From Pyrinomonadaceae bacterium (GTDB lineage: Bacteria; Acidobacteriota; Blastocatellia; Pyrinomonadales; Pyrinomonadaceae), in the NCBI GenBank assembly GCA_019186825.1, contig JABARP010000020.1, forward strand, positions 464-64,463: a stretch of DNA of 64,000 bases, read 5' to 3'. The first letter of the stretch is position 1; each line of letters begins with the position of its first letter. Both the position numbers and the translations under genes were made by a program. Shown piece by piece: positions 33,658 through 42,346 of the stretch. Below the pieces are notes generated by a model. The model searched no databases, was not told the origin of the DNA, and saw nothing but the letters and a program-made list of their open reading frames with translations.

Positions 33658-34773
33658 GTGAGCAATACAGGGATCAAAATGTTTATTGATGAACCGCCAA
33701 TTACCGGTGCGCGGATCAAAGTGATCGGCGTTGGCGGCGGCGGAGGCAATGCGGTGAATCGAATGATCGAGGCCGGCATCAAAGGCGTCGAATTCATCGT
33801 GGCAAATACGGACCTGCAGGCGCTTGATGCGTCGGCAGCTCCGATGAAGATCCAGCTCGGCACAAAGTCCACACGCGGGCTCGGCGCAGGTTCGAACCCT
33901 GAGATCGGCCGGGCCGCCGCACTCGAAGATCATCAAAAGCTCCTCGACGTGCTTGAAGGTTCGGATATGGTCTTTGTTACCGCAGGTATGGGCGGCGGAA
34001 CGGGAACCGGTGCGGCACCTGTCGTGGCATCGCTTGCGACGGAACTCGGAGCCTTGACGGTCGCGGTCGTTACAAAACCTTTCACGGTCGAAGGCCGCCG
34101 CAGAATGACGCAGGCCGAAGAAGGCCTTGCGGACCTGAGAGGCGTTGTGGATACGCTCATCACGATCCCGAACTCAAAGCTTCGCGAGGTCGAAGAGAAG
34201 ATCACGATCCTCGATGCATTCCGGCGGGCTGACGATGTTCTCTTGCAGGCAGTGCAGGGAATAACCGACCTCATTATGACGCCGGGCATCATTAATCTTG
34301 ATTTTGCGGACGTTACCTCCGTAATGCGCGGGAAAGGCGTCGCTCTGATGGGCGTTGGCCGTGGCGAGGGAGAAGAGGCTGCATCAAAAGCGATGCGCGC
34401 TGCTCTTGATTACAAACTGCTCGAAGAGAATTCGATCAAGGGTGCAAAAGCCGCACTCATCAATGTCACCGGCGGGCCGGATATGATCCTTAGCGAGGTC
34501 GAGGATGCTATCGGAATGATCGAGAACGAAGCTGACGACAACGCCGACATCATCTGGGGCAGCGTCATCAAGGACGATATGGCGAGCGAGATCAAGATCA
34601 CGGTCATCGCGACCGGTTTCGATACCGCGGCGTCCGTTTCGCTTCCTTCGCCGAAGGTGGTCGAGGCAGTTGCGGTTGCGGCGAATGCACGTGCGAATTT
34701 CGCACCGATCCCGGAGGCCCTCGGCAGTGCCGACCTCGAAACACCGACGTTCCTTCGCCGTCAGGCGGACTAG
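33658..34773 (+). CDS. ftsZ: cell division GTPase FtsZ
   Basis: This is the tubulin-like GTPase that forms the division ring. GTP-binding motifs: [16 protein letters not shown] (about 21-36), the tubulin signature GGGTGTG (112-118) and NLDFADV. The 371-residue length leaves only a very short linker before the C-terminal peptide [11 protein letters not shown], which binds FtsA and other partners. The start is GTG with AGGAGG 11 bases upstream. A five-codon ATG frame between them (33647-33661) overlaps the GTG. Confidence 0.97.
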   Translation: MSNTGIKMFIDEPPITGARIKVIGVGGGGGNAVNRMIEAGIKGVEFIVANTDLQALDASAAPMKIQLGTKSTRGLGAGSNPEIGRAAALEDHQKLLDVLEGSDMVFVTAGMGGGTGTGAAPVVASLATELGALTVAVVTKPFTVEGRRRMTQAEEGLADLRGVVDTLITIPNSKLREVEEKITILDAFRRADDVLLQAVQGITDLIMTPGIINLDFADVTSVMRGKGVALMGVGRGEGEEAASKAMRAALDYKLLEENSIKGAKAALINVTGGPDMILSEVEDAIGMIENEADDNADIIWGSVIKDDMASEIKITVIATGFDTAASVSLPSPKVVEAVAVAANARANFAPIPEALGSADLETPTFLRRQAD

Positions 34774-34814
34774 CCGCATTACGGTTTTTGACGGAAATTG
34801 CCGATAATCAGGCT

Positions 34815-35771
34815 ATGACGTTGAAGCCGCGAATCGCGATCACGACCGGAGATGCCGCAGGTATCGGGCCTGAAGTTACGGTCAAGGCCCTCGGGGACGC
34901 GAAACTTCGCGATGCAGCCGAAATTATTCTTGTAGGCGACGCCGCTCATTTACGAGCCGTCGCCTCTCGTTTTGCAGGTCCTTCGGTTTTGGACACGGTC
35001 GCGATCGAGGACCTCGCGAATCTCCCGCAAGATATCGTTTACGGGGCTGCTTCTGCTTTGACCGGCAAGGCAGCAGCCGAGAATATCGTTCGCGCGGTCG
35101 AACTTTGGAAAGAGGGCAAGATCGATGCGATAGTTACGGCCCCGATCAGCAAGAATGCGATCAAGCTTGCCGGCTTCGATTTTCCGGGTCACACGGAATT
35201 CCTCGCTCACCTTACTGATACAAAAGAATTCGCGATGAGCTTTTTCGCAGGATCGTTGCGTGTTGCTCTGATGTCAACACATCTGCCGCTGACCGAGGCG
35301 ATCGCGTTTGTGACGGCAGAGCGTGTCGCGAAGCTGATCCGCTTCTGCGATCGTGAATTTGGGAAGCTTCTTAGACGCAAGGCTCGCATCGCTGTTGCCG
35401 GGATCAACCCACACGCTTCTGAAGGCGGAATGTTCGGCCGCGAAGAGAGCGAAAGGATCGTGCCTGCGATCGAGGAATGTCAGGCGGAGGGCATTGATGT
35501 TTCCGGTCCGCATCCGGCGGATACGGTGTTCTTTAACGCATTGCGGGGGAAATTTGATGCGGTGATCGCAATGTATCACGATCAGGCGACGATCCCTGTA
35601 AAGACGACCGCGTTCGACCGTGCCGTTAATGTAACGCTTGGGCTTCCGGTGCTGCGAACGTCGGTCGATCACGGGACCGCGTATGACATTGCCGGAAAAG
35701 GTATTGCCGACGCCGAGAATATGGCTGCGGCACTCGAACTTGCGATCGACCTTATACGCGCCCGTATGTAG
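34815..35771 (+). CDS. pdxA: 4-hydroxythreonine-4-phosphate dehydrogenase
   Basis: This enzyme of pyridoxal phosphate synthesis oxidises 4-phosphohydroxythreonine. Motifs ITTGDAAGIGPEV, TAPISKNAI, GHTEFLAHLT, AGINPHASEGGMFG, MYHDQATIPVK and TSVDHGTAYDIAGKG fit PdxA with its metal-binding histidines. ATG 34815 is chosen over an upstream TTG at 34788. It follows ftsZ closely and may share its transcript, though PLP synthesis has no direct link to division. Confidence 0.94.
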   Translation: MTLKPRIAITTGDAAGIGPEVTVKALGDAKLRDAAEIILVGDAAHLRAVASRFAGPSVLDTVAIEDLANLPQDIVYGAASALTGKAAAENIVRAVELWKEGKIDAIVTAPISKNAIKLAGFDFPGHTEFLAHLTDTKEFAMSFFAGSLRVALMSTHLPLTEAIAFVTAERVAKLIRFCDREFGKLLRRKARIAVAGINPHASEGGMFGREESERIVPAIEECQAEGIDVSGPHPADTVFFNALRGKFDAVIAMYHDQATIPVKTTAFDRAVNVTLGLPVLRTSVDHGTAYDIAGKGIADAENMAAALELAIDLIRARM

Positions 35772-35870
35772 TCTAACTAGCACGCAAAAAAATCTGCTAA
35801 GATATTGCATCGAATGCAGCCCGTCCGACACTCGCGCTTTTGACGGAAGCCTTTACGATAAGAATCACCT

Positions 35871-37064
35871 GTGGAAAAAGTAAAACTCTTATTGGCCGAT
35901 GATTCGGTCGCCATTCGCAAAGTCATCGAACTCACCTTTGCCGAGGAGGGTTACGACGTGACGACCGTCGGCGACGGTAATTCCGCGATGGAGAAGTTCG
36001 TCGAGATCTCGCCGGACTGCGTCATCGCAGATGTCAATATGCCGGGACTTGGCGGTTATCAACTTTGCGAGATGATCAAGGGCGATGATTCGACGCGGAC
36101 GATCCCGGTGATACTTGTCGTCGGCTCATTCGAAGCGTTCGACCCCGGTGAGGCATCGCGAGTCGGTGCCGATCATTATTTCACTAAGCCTTTTCAGTCG
36201 CTCCGAGATGTCGTTACAAAGGTGGGTGAACTTCTCGCGGTCAAGGATTTTCGCGAGGTTCAGCAGTTCGAGACCGAGGACATTGAAAGCCTCTATGCAG
36301 ATTCGATCGTCGAGGACGACTCGGATATCGAGGTCGAGAGCGAGATCGCACAGGAGTTCGGAGACGCCAGCTCTTCGGTGCCGGAGCCGGACGAGCTCAT
36401 CGCGAATTCCTTCCCCGAGCCGGACGTTGACGGCGGCGTGCCGGCAGAAACGCTCGACGGTCCGAAACCCGCAGATCCGGTCGCGGAGCTGAATCACGAG
36501 CTCGGTGAGCTCACACGCCAGATGGATGCAGCTCCGGAGGTGCAGACGCTCGTGCCGCACGAACCGTTTGTCCTGGCAGAAGAGCCGCCGGAACGTATCG
36601 CACCAGAGCCGCAGCTTGAGGTTGCACCGCTTTTGACGGGTGAGGATGCTCTGACCCGCGTTTACGACTTTGCCGCGGCAGACGATGAGCTGATCGATAC
36701 CTTAAGGTTCGAGGGGCCTGCGGTACCACCGCGCGCGGACTTCCCGACTATCGAGGATCCGGAGGTGGCGGTCGAGGACATCGATCCTTTCAAGGATGTT
36801 GCCGCGAATACGCCGCCCGTAGCGGAGGAATCGAAAGCGGTTGAATCCGAGCTTGCCGACGCCGCACCAGAAGCTCCTCCAACTTCTGACGTTTCAAACT
36901 ATCCCGAAGCCACATTCCCGCCGGCGTTGATAGAGGCGATCGCTCAGCGCGTTATGGACAGGCTCTCGGAGAAAGCTGTTCGTGAGGCCGCACGCGAGGC
37001 AGTGCCGCGGATCGCAGAAAAGCTCATTCGCGAAGCCTTGGACGAGGAAAGCAAGCGGCATTGA
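35871..37064 (+). CDS. response regulator with long acidic linker and C-terminal helical module
   Basis: Residues 1-120 form a CheY-like receiver domain with the acidic pair Asp10-Asp11, phosphoacceptor Asp54 and the conserved Lys in YFTKPF. Residues about 125-345 are an acidic linker rich in Glu, Asp and Pro, predicted disordered. The last 50 residues are a conserved-looking amphipathic helix pair (LIEAIAQRVMDRLSEK, AVPRIAEKLIREAL). No DNA-binding, enzyme or kinase domain is present, so output is probably by protein binding. Similar receiver-linker-helix proteins occur in acidobacteria and deltaproteobacteria without firm function. The start is GTG. It lies between pdxA and a terminator, directly behind the division cluster; no partner kinase is adjacent. 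Confidence 0.75.
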   Translation: MEKVKLLLADDSVAIRKVIELTFAEEGYDVTTVGDGNSAMEKFVEISPDCVIADVNMPGLGGYQLCEMIKGDDSTRTIPVILVVGSFEAFDPGEASRVGADHYFTKPFQSLRDVVTKVGELLAVKDFREVQQFETEDIESLYADSIVEDDSDIEVESEIAQEFGDASSSVPEPDELIANSFPEPDVDGGVPAETLDGPKPADPVAELNHELGELTRQMDAAPEVQTLVPHEPFVLAEEPPERIAPEPQLEVAPLLTGEDALTRVYDFAAADDELIDTLRFEGPAVPPRADFPTIEDPEVAVEDIDPFKDVAANTPPVAEESKAVESELADAAPEAPPTSDVSNYPEATFPPALIEAIAQRVMDRLSEKAVREAAREAVPRIAEKLIREALDEESKRH

Positions 37065-37087
37065 CCGCGAATTCGTTGGATCGTGAA

Positions 37088-37130
37088 GGGCGGTTTTCAG
37101 CCGATGCTGTAAACCGCCCTATCTTGTTTT
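37088..37130 (+). terminator. Rho-independent terminator
   Basis: The 9-bp perfect stem GGGCGGTTT/AAACCGCCC (37088-37096, 37111-37119) is followed by a T-rich tail ATCTTGTTTT. It ends the response-regulator transcript and probably the long division operon. Confidence 0.75.
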
Positions 37131-37155
37131 AGAATTAGTATTTTTGGACGCTTTT

Positions 37156-39846
37156 ATGGAACTAGCTAAGGCATTTGACCCAAAGACCGCCGAGGGCCGA
37201 TACAAGACCTGGGAAGAGAACGGATTCTTTGCTCCTGAGATCAATGAGAATGAGTCGGCACCGAGCTACTCGATCGTGATCCCGCCGCCGAACGTGACGG
37301 GCAGCCTGCATATGGGGCACGCGCTTCAGCACACTTTGATGGACGTCCTCACGCGTTGGAAGCGTATGCAGGGATTTCGTACTCTCTGGCTGCCGGGAAC
37401 CGACCACGCAGGCATTTCCGTCCAGCGGAAGGTCGTCGAACAGCTTCGCAAGGATGAAGGCAAATCGCCGCTCGATATCGGCCGCGATGAATTCGTGCGT
37501 CGTGCATGGGACTGGAAAGAGAAATACGGCAACACGATCACCGAACAGATGCGACGCGAAGGCGCGTCGGTCGATTGGTCGCGGCAGCGTTTTACGATGG
37601 ACGAGGATCTTTCGGTCGCCGTCCGCAGCGTGTTCGTCTCACTTTATGAGGAGGGAAATATCTATCGCGGGCTCCGAATTGTGAACTGGTGCCCGAAGGA
37701 CAAGACCGTTCTCTCCGACCTCGAGGTAAAAGAAGAGACGCGAAAAGACGGCAAACTTTATCACCTGCGTTATCCGATCAAAGGCACCTCGGCAACGCTA
37801 ACAGTAGCAACGACGCGTCCCGAAACGATGCTCGGCGATACGGCGGTGGCGGTCAATCCGTCCGATGAGCGATACGCCGATCTCATCGGAAAAATGATCG
37901 AGCTGCCGCTTGCGAATCGCGAGATACCGATCATCGCAGACGACTACGTCGATGCGGAATTCGGTACCGGCGCCGTGAAGATCACACCGGCGCACGACCC
38001 GAACGATTATCTCGTCGGCGAAAGGCACGGACTCGAACAACTGCTCCTGATGGACGAGGCAGGACGGATGAATGCGGCCGCCGGCGCGGACTTCGAGGGA
38101 CTAGACCGCTTCGAGGCTCGCGAAAAGGTCATTGCGAGATTCGAGGAACTCGGTTTACTCGAAAAGATCGAGGATTACGAGATCACGCTGCCGATCTGCG
38201 AACGCTGCAAGACGATCGTCGAACCGATCCTAAGTGAGCAATGGTTCGTCAAAATGGACGAGATGCGTGACATCGCGCTTGCGGTGATGCGCGGCGATAG
38301 CGTGCCGCATTTCTTCCCGCAGGTCCCGCACGAAAAGGTTTATACGACGTGGCTCGAAGGCTTGAAGGATTGGACGATCTCGCGCCAGCTTTGGTGGGGC
38401 CATCAGATCCCTGCGTGGTACGACGACGAGGGAAATGTCTTCGTTGCGATGACCGAGGCCGAAGCACGCGAAAAGGCAGGCGGCAAGGAATTGCGGCAGG
38501 ATCAGGACGTGCTTGATACATGGTTTTCGAGCGGACTGTGGGCTTTCTCACCCTTTGGGTGGACCGGCAAAGGCGGCGTAACAGATTCGCCCGACCTCGA
38601 CAAATTTCTGCCGACCGATGTTCTCGTAACCGGGCGCGACATCATATTCCTTTGGGTGTCGCGAATGGTGATGCTCACAAAGAAATTTACCGGCAAGATC
38701 CCGTTCAGCGACGTCGTCGTTACGGGAACCGTTCTCGGCAAGGACGGCAAGCCGATGTCGAAGTCGCGAAACAATGGCGTCGATCCGATCGAGATGTTCG
38801 ATAAATTCGGCGTTGATGCCACGCGAATTTACCTTGCTTCGATCGCGACGGGCGCTGACATCAAGTGGAACGACCTGCTGATCGAAACCTACCGCAATTT
38901 CGCGAACAAGATCTGGAATGCGACGCGGTTCTGCCTGTTGAATTCTGATAATGCGTCGATCCGGCCTTTCGATCCGGCGGCGGTCAGTTCAATGGCTGCG
39001 GCGGATCGCTGGGTGCTCTCGCGGCTGATGCGAACGTCGCAGGCGGTCAACAAGGCTCTAGAAACGTATCAGTATCACGAGGCCGTCTCGCTCCTCTATC
39101 ATTTCTTTTGGGACGATTTCTGCGATTGGTATATCGAACTCAAGAAGGACGAGATCACGAGCGGGGACGCAGAGGCGAGCTCGTTCATCCTTTCGGTGTT
39201 GGAGCAGGCTCTGCGGCTTCTACACCCGTTTATGCCGTACCTTACGGAGGAATTGTGGCAAAAGCTGCCGGGCGTCGGGAATAGCTTGCATAATCCGGCG
39301 TACGTTAGTGCCGAGCAGACGATCATGCTCGCGGATTTCCCGAAAGGCGACGAGCGATTCTTTGACAGTGCCGCCGAGAACGAGGTTTCGGCGGTCATCG
39401 AGTTGATCACGAAGGTCCGCAATATTCGTGCCGAGATGAATATCTCGCCATCTATCAAATTCGTTGTGCATGTTGCGGGAAACAGCGACCTTCGCGATAT
39501 TTTTGCGGCGAACGAAGAGCAGATACTGAAGCTTGCCCGAGCAAGCGAGCTAGTTCTCTCCGATTCTCTTTCGGTTCCGAAGGCGTCGGCGAAGGCAGTC
39601 CTTTCGGGCGGTGCAGAGGTTGCGATCCCGCTTGAAGGCCTGATCGATTTTGCCAAAGAACGCGAAAGGCTCCGGAATCAGATCGCTAAGCTCAACACTG
39701 AACTCGAACGTCTCAACGGCCAGCTTTCAAATGCGAGTTTCGTCGAAAAGGCACCGGCAGAGAAGGTTGAGGCGTTGCGGGAGCGAAAGGCTGAGATCGA
39801 GCAACAGACCGCAGCACTTACTCAAAACATCGAATCTTTGGACTGA
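37156..39846 (+). CDS. valS: valyl-tRNA synthetase
   Basis: This class I synthetase charges tRNA-Val and edits threonine. The HIGH motif is HMGH (in GSLHMGHALQH) and KMSKS is PMSKS (GKPMSKSRNNGVDP). The CP1 editing domain has TTRPETMLGDTAVAVNP. The C-terminal 65 residues form the tRNA-binding coiled coil (FAKERERLRNQIAKLNTELERL). ATG 37156 is preferred over a TTG four codons earlier. Length near 895 is normal. It is preceded by a terminator and has its own transcript. Confidence 0.97.
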   Translation: MELAKAFDPKTAEGRYKTWEENGFFAPEINENESAPSYSIVIPPPNVTGSLHMGHALQHTLMDVLTRWKRMQGFRTLWLPGTDHAGISVQRKVVEQLRKDEGKSPLDIGRDEFVRRAWDWKEKYGNTITEQMRREGASVDWSRQRFTMDEDLSVAVRSVFVSLYEEGNIYRGLRIVNWCPKDKTVLSDLEVKEETRKDGKLYHLRYPIKGTSATLTVATTRPETMLGDTAVAVNPSDERYADLIGKMIELPLANREIPIIADDYVDAEFGTGAVKITPAHDPNDYLVGERHGLEQLLLMDEAGRMNAAAGADFEGLDRFEAREKVIARFEELGLLEKIEDYEITLPICERCKTIVEPILSEQWFVKMDEMRDIALAVMRGDSVPHFFPQVPHEKVYTTWLEGLKDWTISRQLWWGHQIPAWYDDEGNVFVAMTEAEAREKAGGKELRQDQDVLDTWFSSGLWAFSPFGWTGKGGVTDSPDLDKFLPTDVLVTGRDIIFLWVSRMVMLTKKFTGKIPFSDVVVTGTVLGKDGKPMSKSRNNGVDPIEMFDKFGVDATRIYLASIATGADIKWNDLLIETYRNFANKIWNATRFCLLNSDNASIRPFDPAAVSSMAAADRWVLSRLMRTSQAVNKALETYQYHEAVSLLYHFFWDDFCDWYIELKKDEITSGDAEASSFILSVLEQALRLLHPFMPYLTEELWQKLPGVGNSLHNPAYVSAEQTIMLADFPKGDERFFDSAAENEVSAVIELITKVRNIRAEMNISPSIKFVVHVAGNSDLRDIFAANEEQILKLARASELVLSDSLSVPKASAKAVLSGGAEVAIPLEGLIDFAKERERLRNQIAKLNTELERLNGQLSNASFVEKAPAEKVEALRERKAEIEQQTAALTQNIESLD

Positions 39847-39860
39847 TTAGCCAAAGAGCC

Positions 39861-39899
39861 CGAGCTTGTCTTGTCGTTAAGATGGACAAGCTCGAGTCT
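39861..39899 (+). terminator. probable terminator after valS
   Basis: A 10-bp stem CGAGCTTGTC/GACAAGCTCG (39861-39870, 39885-39894) with a 14-base loop is followed by a weak T tail (AGTCTATTT). It lies between convergent genes. Confidence 0.55.
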
Positions 39900-39918
39900 A
39901 TTTGCCGAAGGGGCTAAG

Positions 39919-40368
39919 TTAATCTTCGTCGGGTGATGAAGACGATCCGGGAGCGACGGTCACTGTTTGAGCCTTCGAATCCTTCTTCTCGCCGTTCTCG
40001 TTGTACATTTCGGCGACGATGTTGAAGGTGCCGCCCGCCGTGTCGGAGACGGTTTCGTACTTGTACTTTGCGACGGCATCGCCATTGATATCGAGATTAA
40101 CGACGCTGTTGTCAATGACAGTGCCGGGCTTTACGCCGGCCATATTCTCGACCTGGATATACATCTTTACCTTTACTTTCCCAGGGTTATTCGAAACCTC
40201 AGCGACAGCGTAGATCGTGTCTCCGGCGGCATACTTCGAGGTTTCGTTCTTAGCATCCGGATCCTTGCCTGTTTTCAGGCTGCTAAGGTTCGCGGTGCTC
40301 ATATTACAGGCAAATGCTGCGGTGAAAAGGACGGCAGCGACGATCAAAAGAGTTGCGGCATGGCGCAT
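39919..40368 (-). CDS. uncharacterised lipoprotein
   Basis: ATG 40368, preceded by GGAGAA, gives a 149-residue protein with a signal peptide ending in the lipobox FTAAFAC (Cys at about 21). The mature part has a beta-rich domain of about 100 residues (AAGDTIYAVAEVSNNPGKVKVKMYI; TAGGTFNIVAEMYNENGEK) like an immunoglobulin-type fold, and a Ser-rich acidic tail. No known family is recognised. A promoter facing it, with an identical -35 to that of nadC, lies upstream. Confidence 0.7.
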   Translation of the reverse strand: MRHAATLLIVAAVLFTAAFACNMSTANLSSLKTGKDPDAKNETSKYAAGDTIYAVAEVSNNPGKVKVKMYIQVENMAGVKPGTVIDNSVVNLDINGDAVAKYKYETVSDTAGGTFNIVAEMYNENGEKKDSKAQTVTVAPGSSSSPDED

Positions 40369-40421
40369 AGAATGGTGTTCTCCGATTAGGTTGGTCTCAG
40401 TGTCATTTTTAGCGACGGAAG

Positions 40422-40450
40422 AGCGTAGCCCGAAACCGCGCAAGTGTCAA
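40422..40450 (-). promoter_or_regulatory. leftward promoter for the lipoprotein gene
   Basis: On the minus strand, -35 TTGACA (40450-40445) is followed after 17 bases by TACGCT (40427-40422). The -35 is consensus and the -10 is weak. The start of transcription would be near 40415, about 47 bases ahead of the gene. Confidence 0.45.
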
Positions 40451-40466
40451 TCGAAACCGGCGGTCA

Positions 40467-40494
40467 TTGACACTGTTTTTTCGTAACGTATGAT
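40467..40494 (+). promoter_or_regulatory. nadC promoter, possibly leaderless
   Basis: TTGACA (40467-40472), 16 bases, then TATGAT (40489-40494) is a strong sigma70-type match. Transcription would begin near 40501, only about two bases before the nadC ATG at 40503, or eight before ATG 40509. The context ATTGACAC here mirrors GTGTCAAT at 40444-40451 as a perfect 8-bp inverted repeat, so a regulator could also bind it. Confidence 0.6.
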
Positions 40495-40502
40495 TGTCAT
40501 TT

Positions 40503-41360
40503 ATGAATATGCTCGACAGCAGTGAATTGATGGCGTCGATCGGCCAGTTCCTTGCCGAAGATATCGGCCGAGGCGACATCACAACGCGTTCTTGCGTTCC
40601 GTCCGACAAGATGGGCAGCGGCAGGTTCCTGGCAAAGGAGTACATGGTCGTCTGCGGCCTTGACGTTGCCGAAGCGGTGTTCTTCCACCTCGATCCGGAT
40701 TCACCTGAGATCGAATCGACATTCAACGAAGGCGACGAGGTCGAAGAAGGAACGGTCATTGGAACGCTGAACGGCTTTGCAGATGTCTTGCTTACGGGCG
40801 AACGGGTCGCGCTCAATATTCTTCAGCGTTTATCGGGCGTTGCGACCTTGACGAGGCAATTCGTCAAAGCGGTTGAAGGCACCGGTGCGGCGATCGTTGA
40901 CACCAGGAAAACGACGCCCGGCCTGCGAATGCTCGAAAAATATGCGGTCGTCGTCGGCGGCGGCAAGAACCATCGTTTGGGCCTCGATGACGGCATCTTG
41001 ATCAAGGACAACCACATTGCCCTCGCCGGCGGTATCACGGAGGCGGTAAATGCCGCACGGAATCTCGCCGGACACCTTCATAAGGTCGAGGTTGAGATCA
41101 CTAACTGGGCTCAGCTTCGCGAAGCGATCGAGGCCGGGGCCGAGATCGTGATGCTCGACAATCAAACCCCCGAAGAGGCTGCAAAGCTCGTCGATATGGC
41201 TCGGAATATGAACCCGCACGTTCTGATCGAGGCTTCCGGGAATATGTCGCTCGACCGCGTTCGTTCATTTGCAGAAGCCGGCGTGGATCTTATCTCTGTC
41301 GGTAAGCTCACGCATTCCGCACGTGCGACCGACATCAGCTTTAAGATACAGGCGGCGTGA
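40503..41360 (+). CDS. nadC: quinolinate phosphoribosyltransferase (decarboxylating)
   Basis: This enzyme converts quinolinate and PRPP to nicotinate mononucleotide in NAD synthesis. Motifs: EDIGRGDITT, GERVALNILQRLSGVAT, VDTRKTTPGLRMLEKYAV, GGGKNHRLGL, KDNHI and VEVEI. An upstream TTG at 40494 lies within the -10 hexamer, so ATG 40503 is chosen. No Shine-Dalgarno is seen. Convergent with the CPBP gene, which it overlaps by 20 bp. nadA and nadB are not nearby. Confidence 0.95.
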   Translation: MNMLDSSELMASIGQFLAEDIGRGDITTRSCVPSDKMGSGRFLAKEYMVVCGLDVAEAVFFHLDPDSPEIESTFNEGDEVEEGTVIGTLNGFADVLLTGERVALNILQRLSGVATLTRQFVKAVEGTGAAIVDTRKTTPGLRMLEKYAVVVGGGKNHRLGLDDGILIKDNHIALAGGITEAVNAARNLAGHLHKVEVEITNWAQLREAIEAGAEIVMLDNQTPEEAAKLVDMARNMNPHVLIEASGNMSLDRVRSFAEAGVDLISVGKLTHSARATDISFKIQAA

Positions 41361-42276
41361 AGTCCCGGTTACGATGCGAAAGCTTGACTAGGTACTCATC
41401 GGGACGGAGAGCCGGGATCGCATAGATCGCTACGATCACAAGCAGAAGGCCGATGGTGCAGCCGATGCTGGCCTCGATACCGTAATTCTCTCCTGTGAGC
41501 CACATCGGTCCTTTGTCCGATTCAACAAGTAGCGAGATCGGCGAGTATTGGCGCAGCCCGCTCACTTCGATCCCGAAGAGCGAACCTTGGGCGAAATTCC
41601 ACATAAAATGCAGGCCGAGCGGAAGCCAAAGGTCGAGCGTACGGAGATACGCAACGCTGAAAACTATCCCAGCGAGGATGGTGTTCACGGTCGATATCCA
41701 GTTTGCCGACGGGTTTGCCAGATGGAAAGCACCGAACAGAACTGAGGTGAGCAGGATCGCGAGCCACGCGAGGCCGCTGCGAGCAAAGGTCTGGAGCACG
41801 TAGCCTCGAAAAAGTAATTCTTCGTAGGCCGCACCGGCCAGGAAAAAGATCAGGGAAAGCGCGAGTTGGTACGCCAGCGTGCCGCCGGGTGCATCAGTTA
41901 CCGTGAACCGAAGCGAGCCTGACGCCACTGCCGGAGCGAGAGCCACCACGATCGCCGAAATGCCAAGGGCCGAGCCGATCAGGAAATGTCTCAGCCATCC
42001 CTCTGTCAGCGAGGCACCTAGCGTCGCAAATGGGAGCTTCTCCAGCAACTTTCCACACAACCACGCAACGCCCGCAGTGGTGATCGAACCAACTACGAGG
42101 CCGATCATCGTGAGTAGCCGCACATCGATGCTTTCGAGATCCAGGGATCGTGTGCAAGCGAAGACGATCGCCTGGACGGCAATGCCGAGGACGCCGTACA
42201 GGACGAGAAAAATGGCGGCGCGCCATCCGCTCCGGATAACGCCGCTGTCGTCGAAGAAAATAGTATGGTGCGCCAT
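41341..42276 (-). CDS. CPBP-family intramembrane metalloprotease
   Basis: This 311-residue protein has about eight membrane helices. It has the CPBP/Abi motifs: EELLFRGYV (motif 1, Glu-Glu and Arg), FGAFHLANPS (motif 2, His) and the third motif around LGLHFMWNF. Related proteins cleave prenylated or other membrane substrates, or act in bacteriocin immunity and signalling; the substrate here is unknown. Its last 20 bp overlap the convergent nadC end. Confidence 0.85.
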   Translation of the reverse strand: MAHHTIFFDDSGVIRSGWRAAIFLVLYGVLGIAVQAIVFACTRSLDLESIDVRLLTMIGLVVGSITTAGVAWLCGKLLEKLPFATLGASLTEGWLRHFLIGSALGISAIVVALAPAVASGSLRFTVTDAPGGTLAYQLALSLIFFLAGAAYEELLFRGYVLQTFARSGLAWLAILLTSVLFGAFHLANPSANWISTVNTILAGIVFSVAYLRTLDLWLPLGLHFMWNFAQGSLFGIEVSGLRQYSPISLLVESDKGPMWLTGENYGIEASIGCTIGLLLVIVAIYAIPALRPDEYLVKLSHRNRDFTPPVS

Positions 42277-42346
42277 AAAGAAAAGAAAAAGTTCGCTCGG
42301 TTGTTAAGGTCGGCTGAGCGCGGTTTATGATAACATCCAAAGCGTA

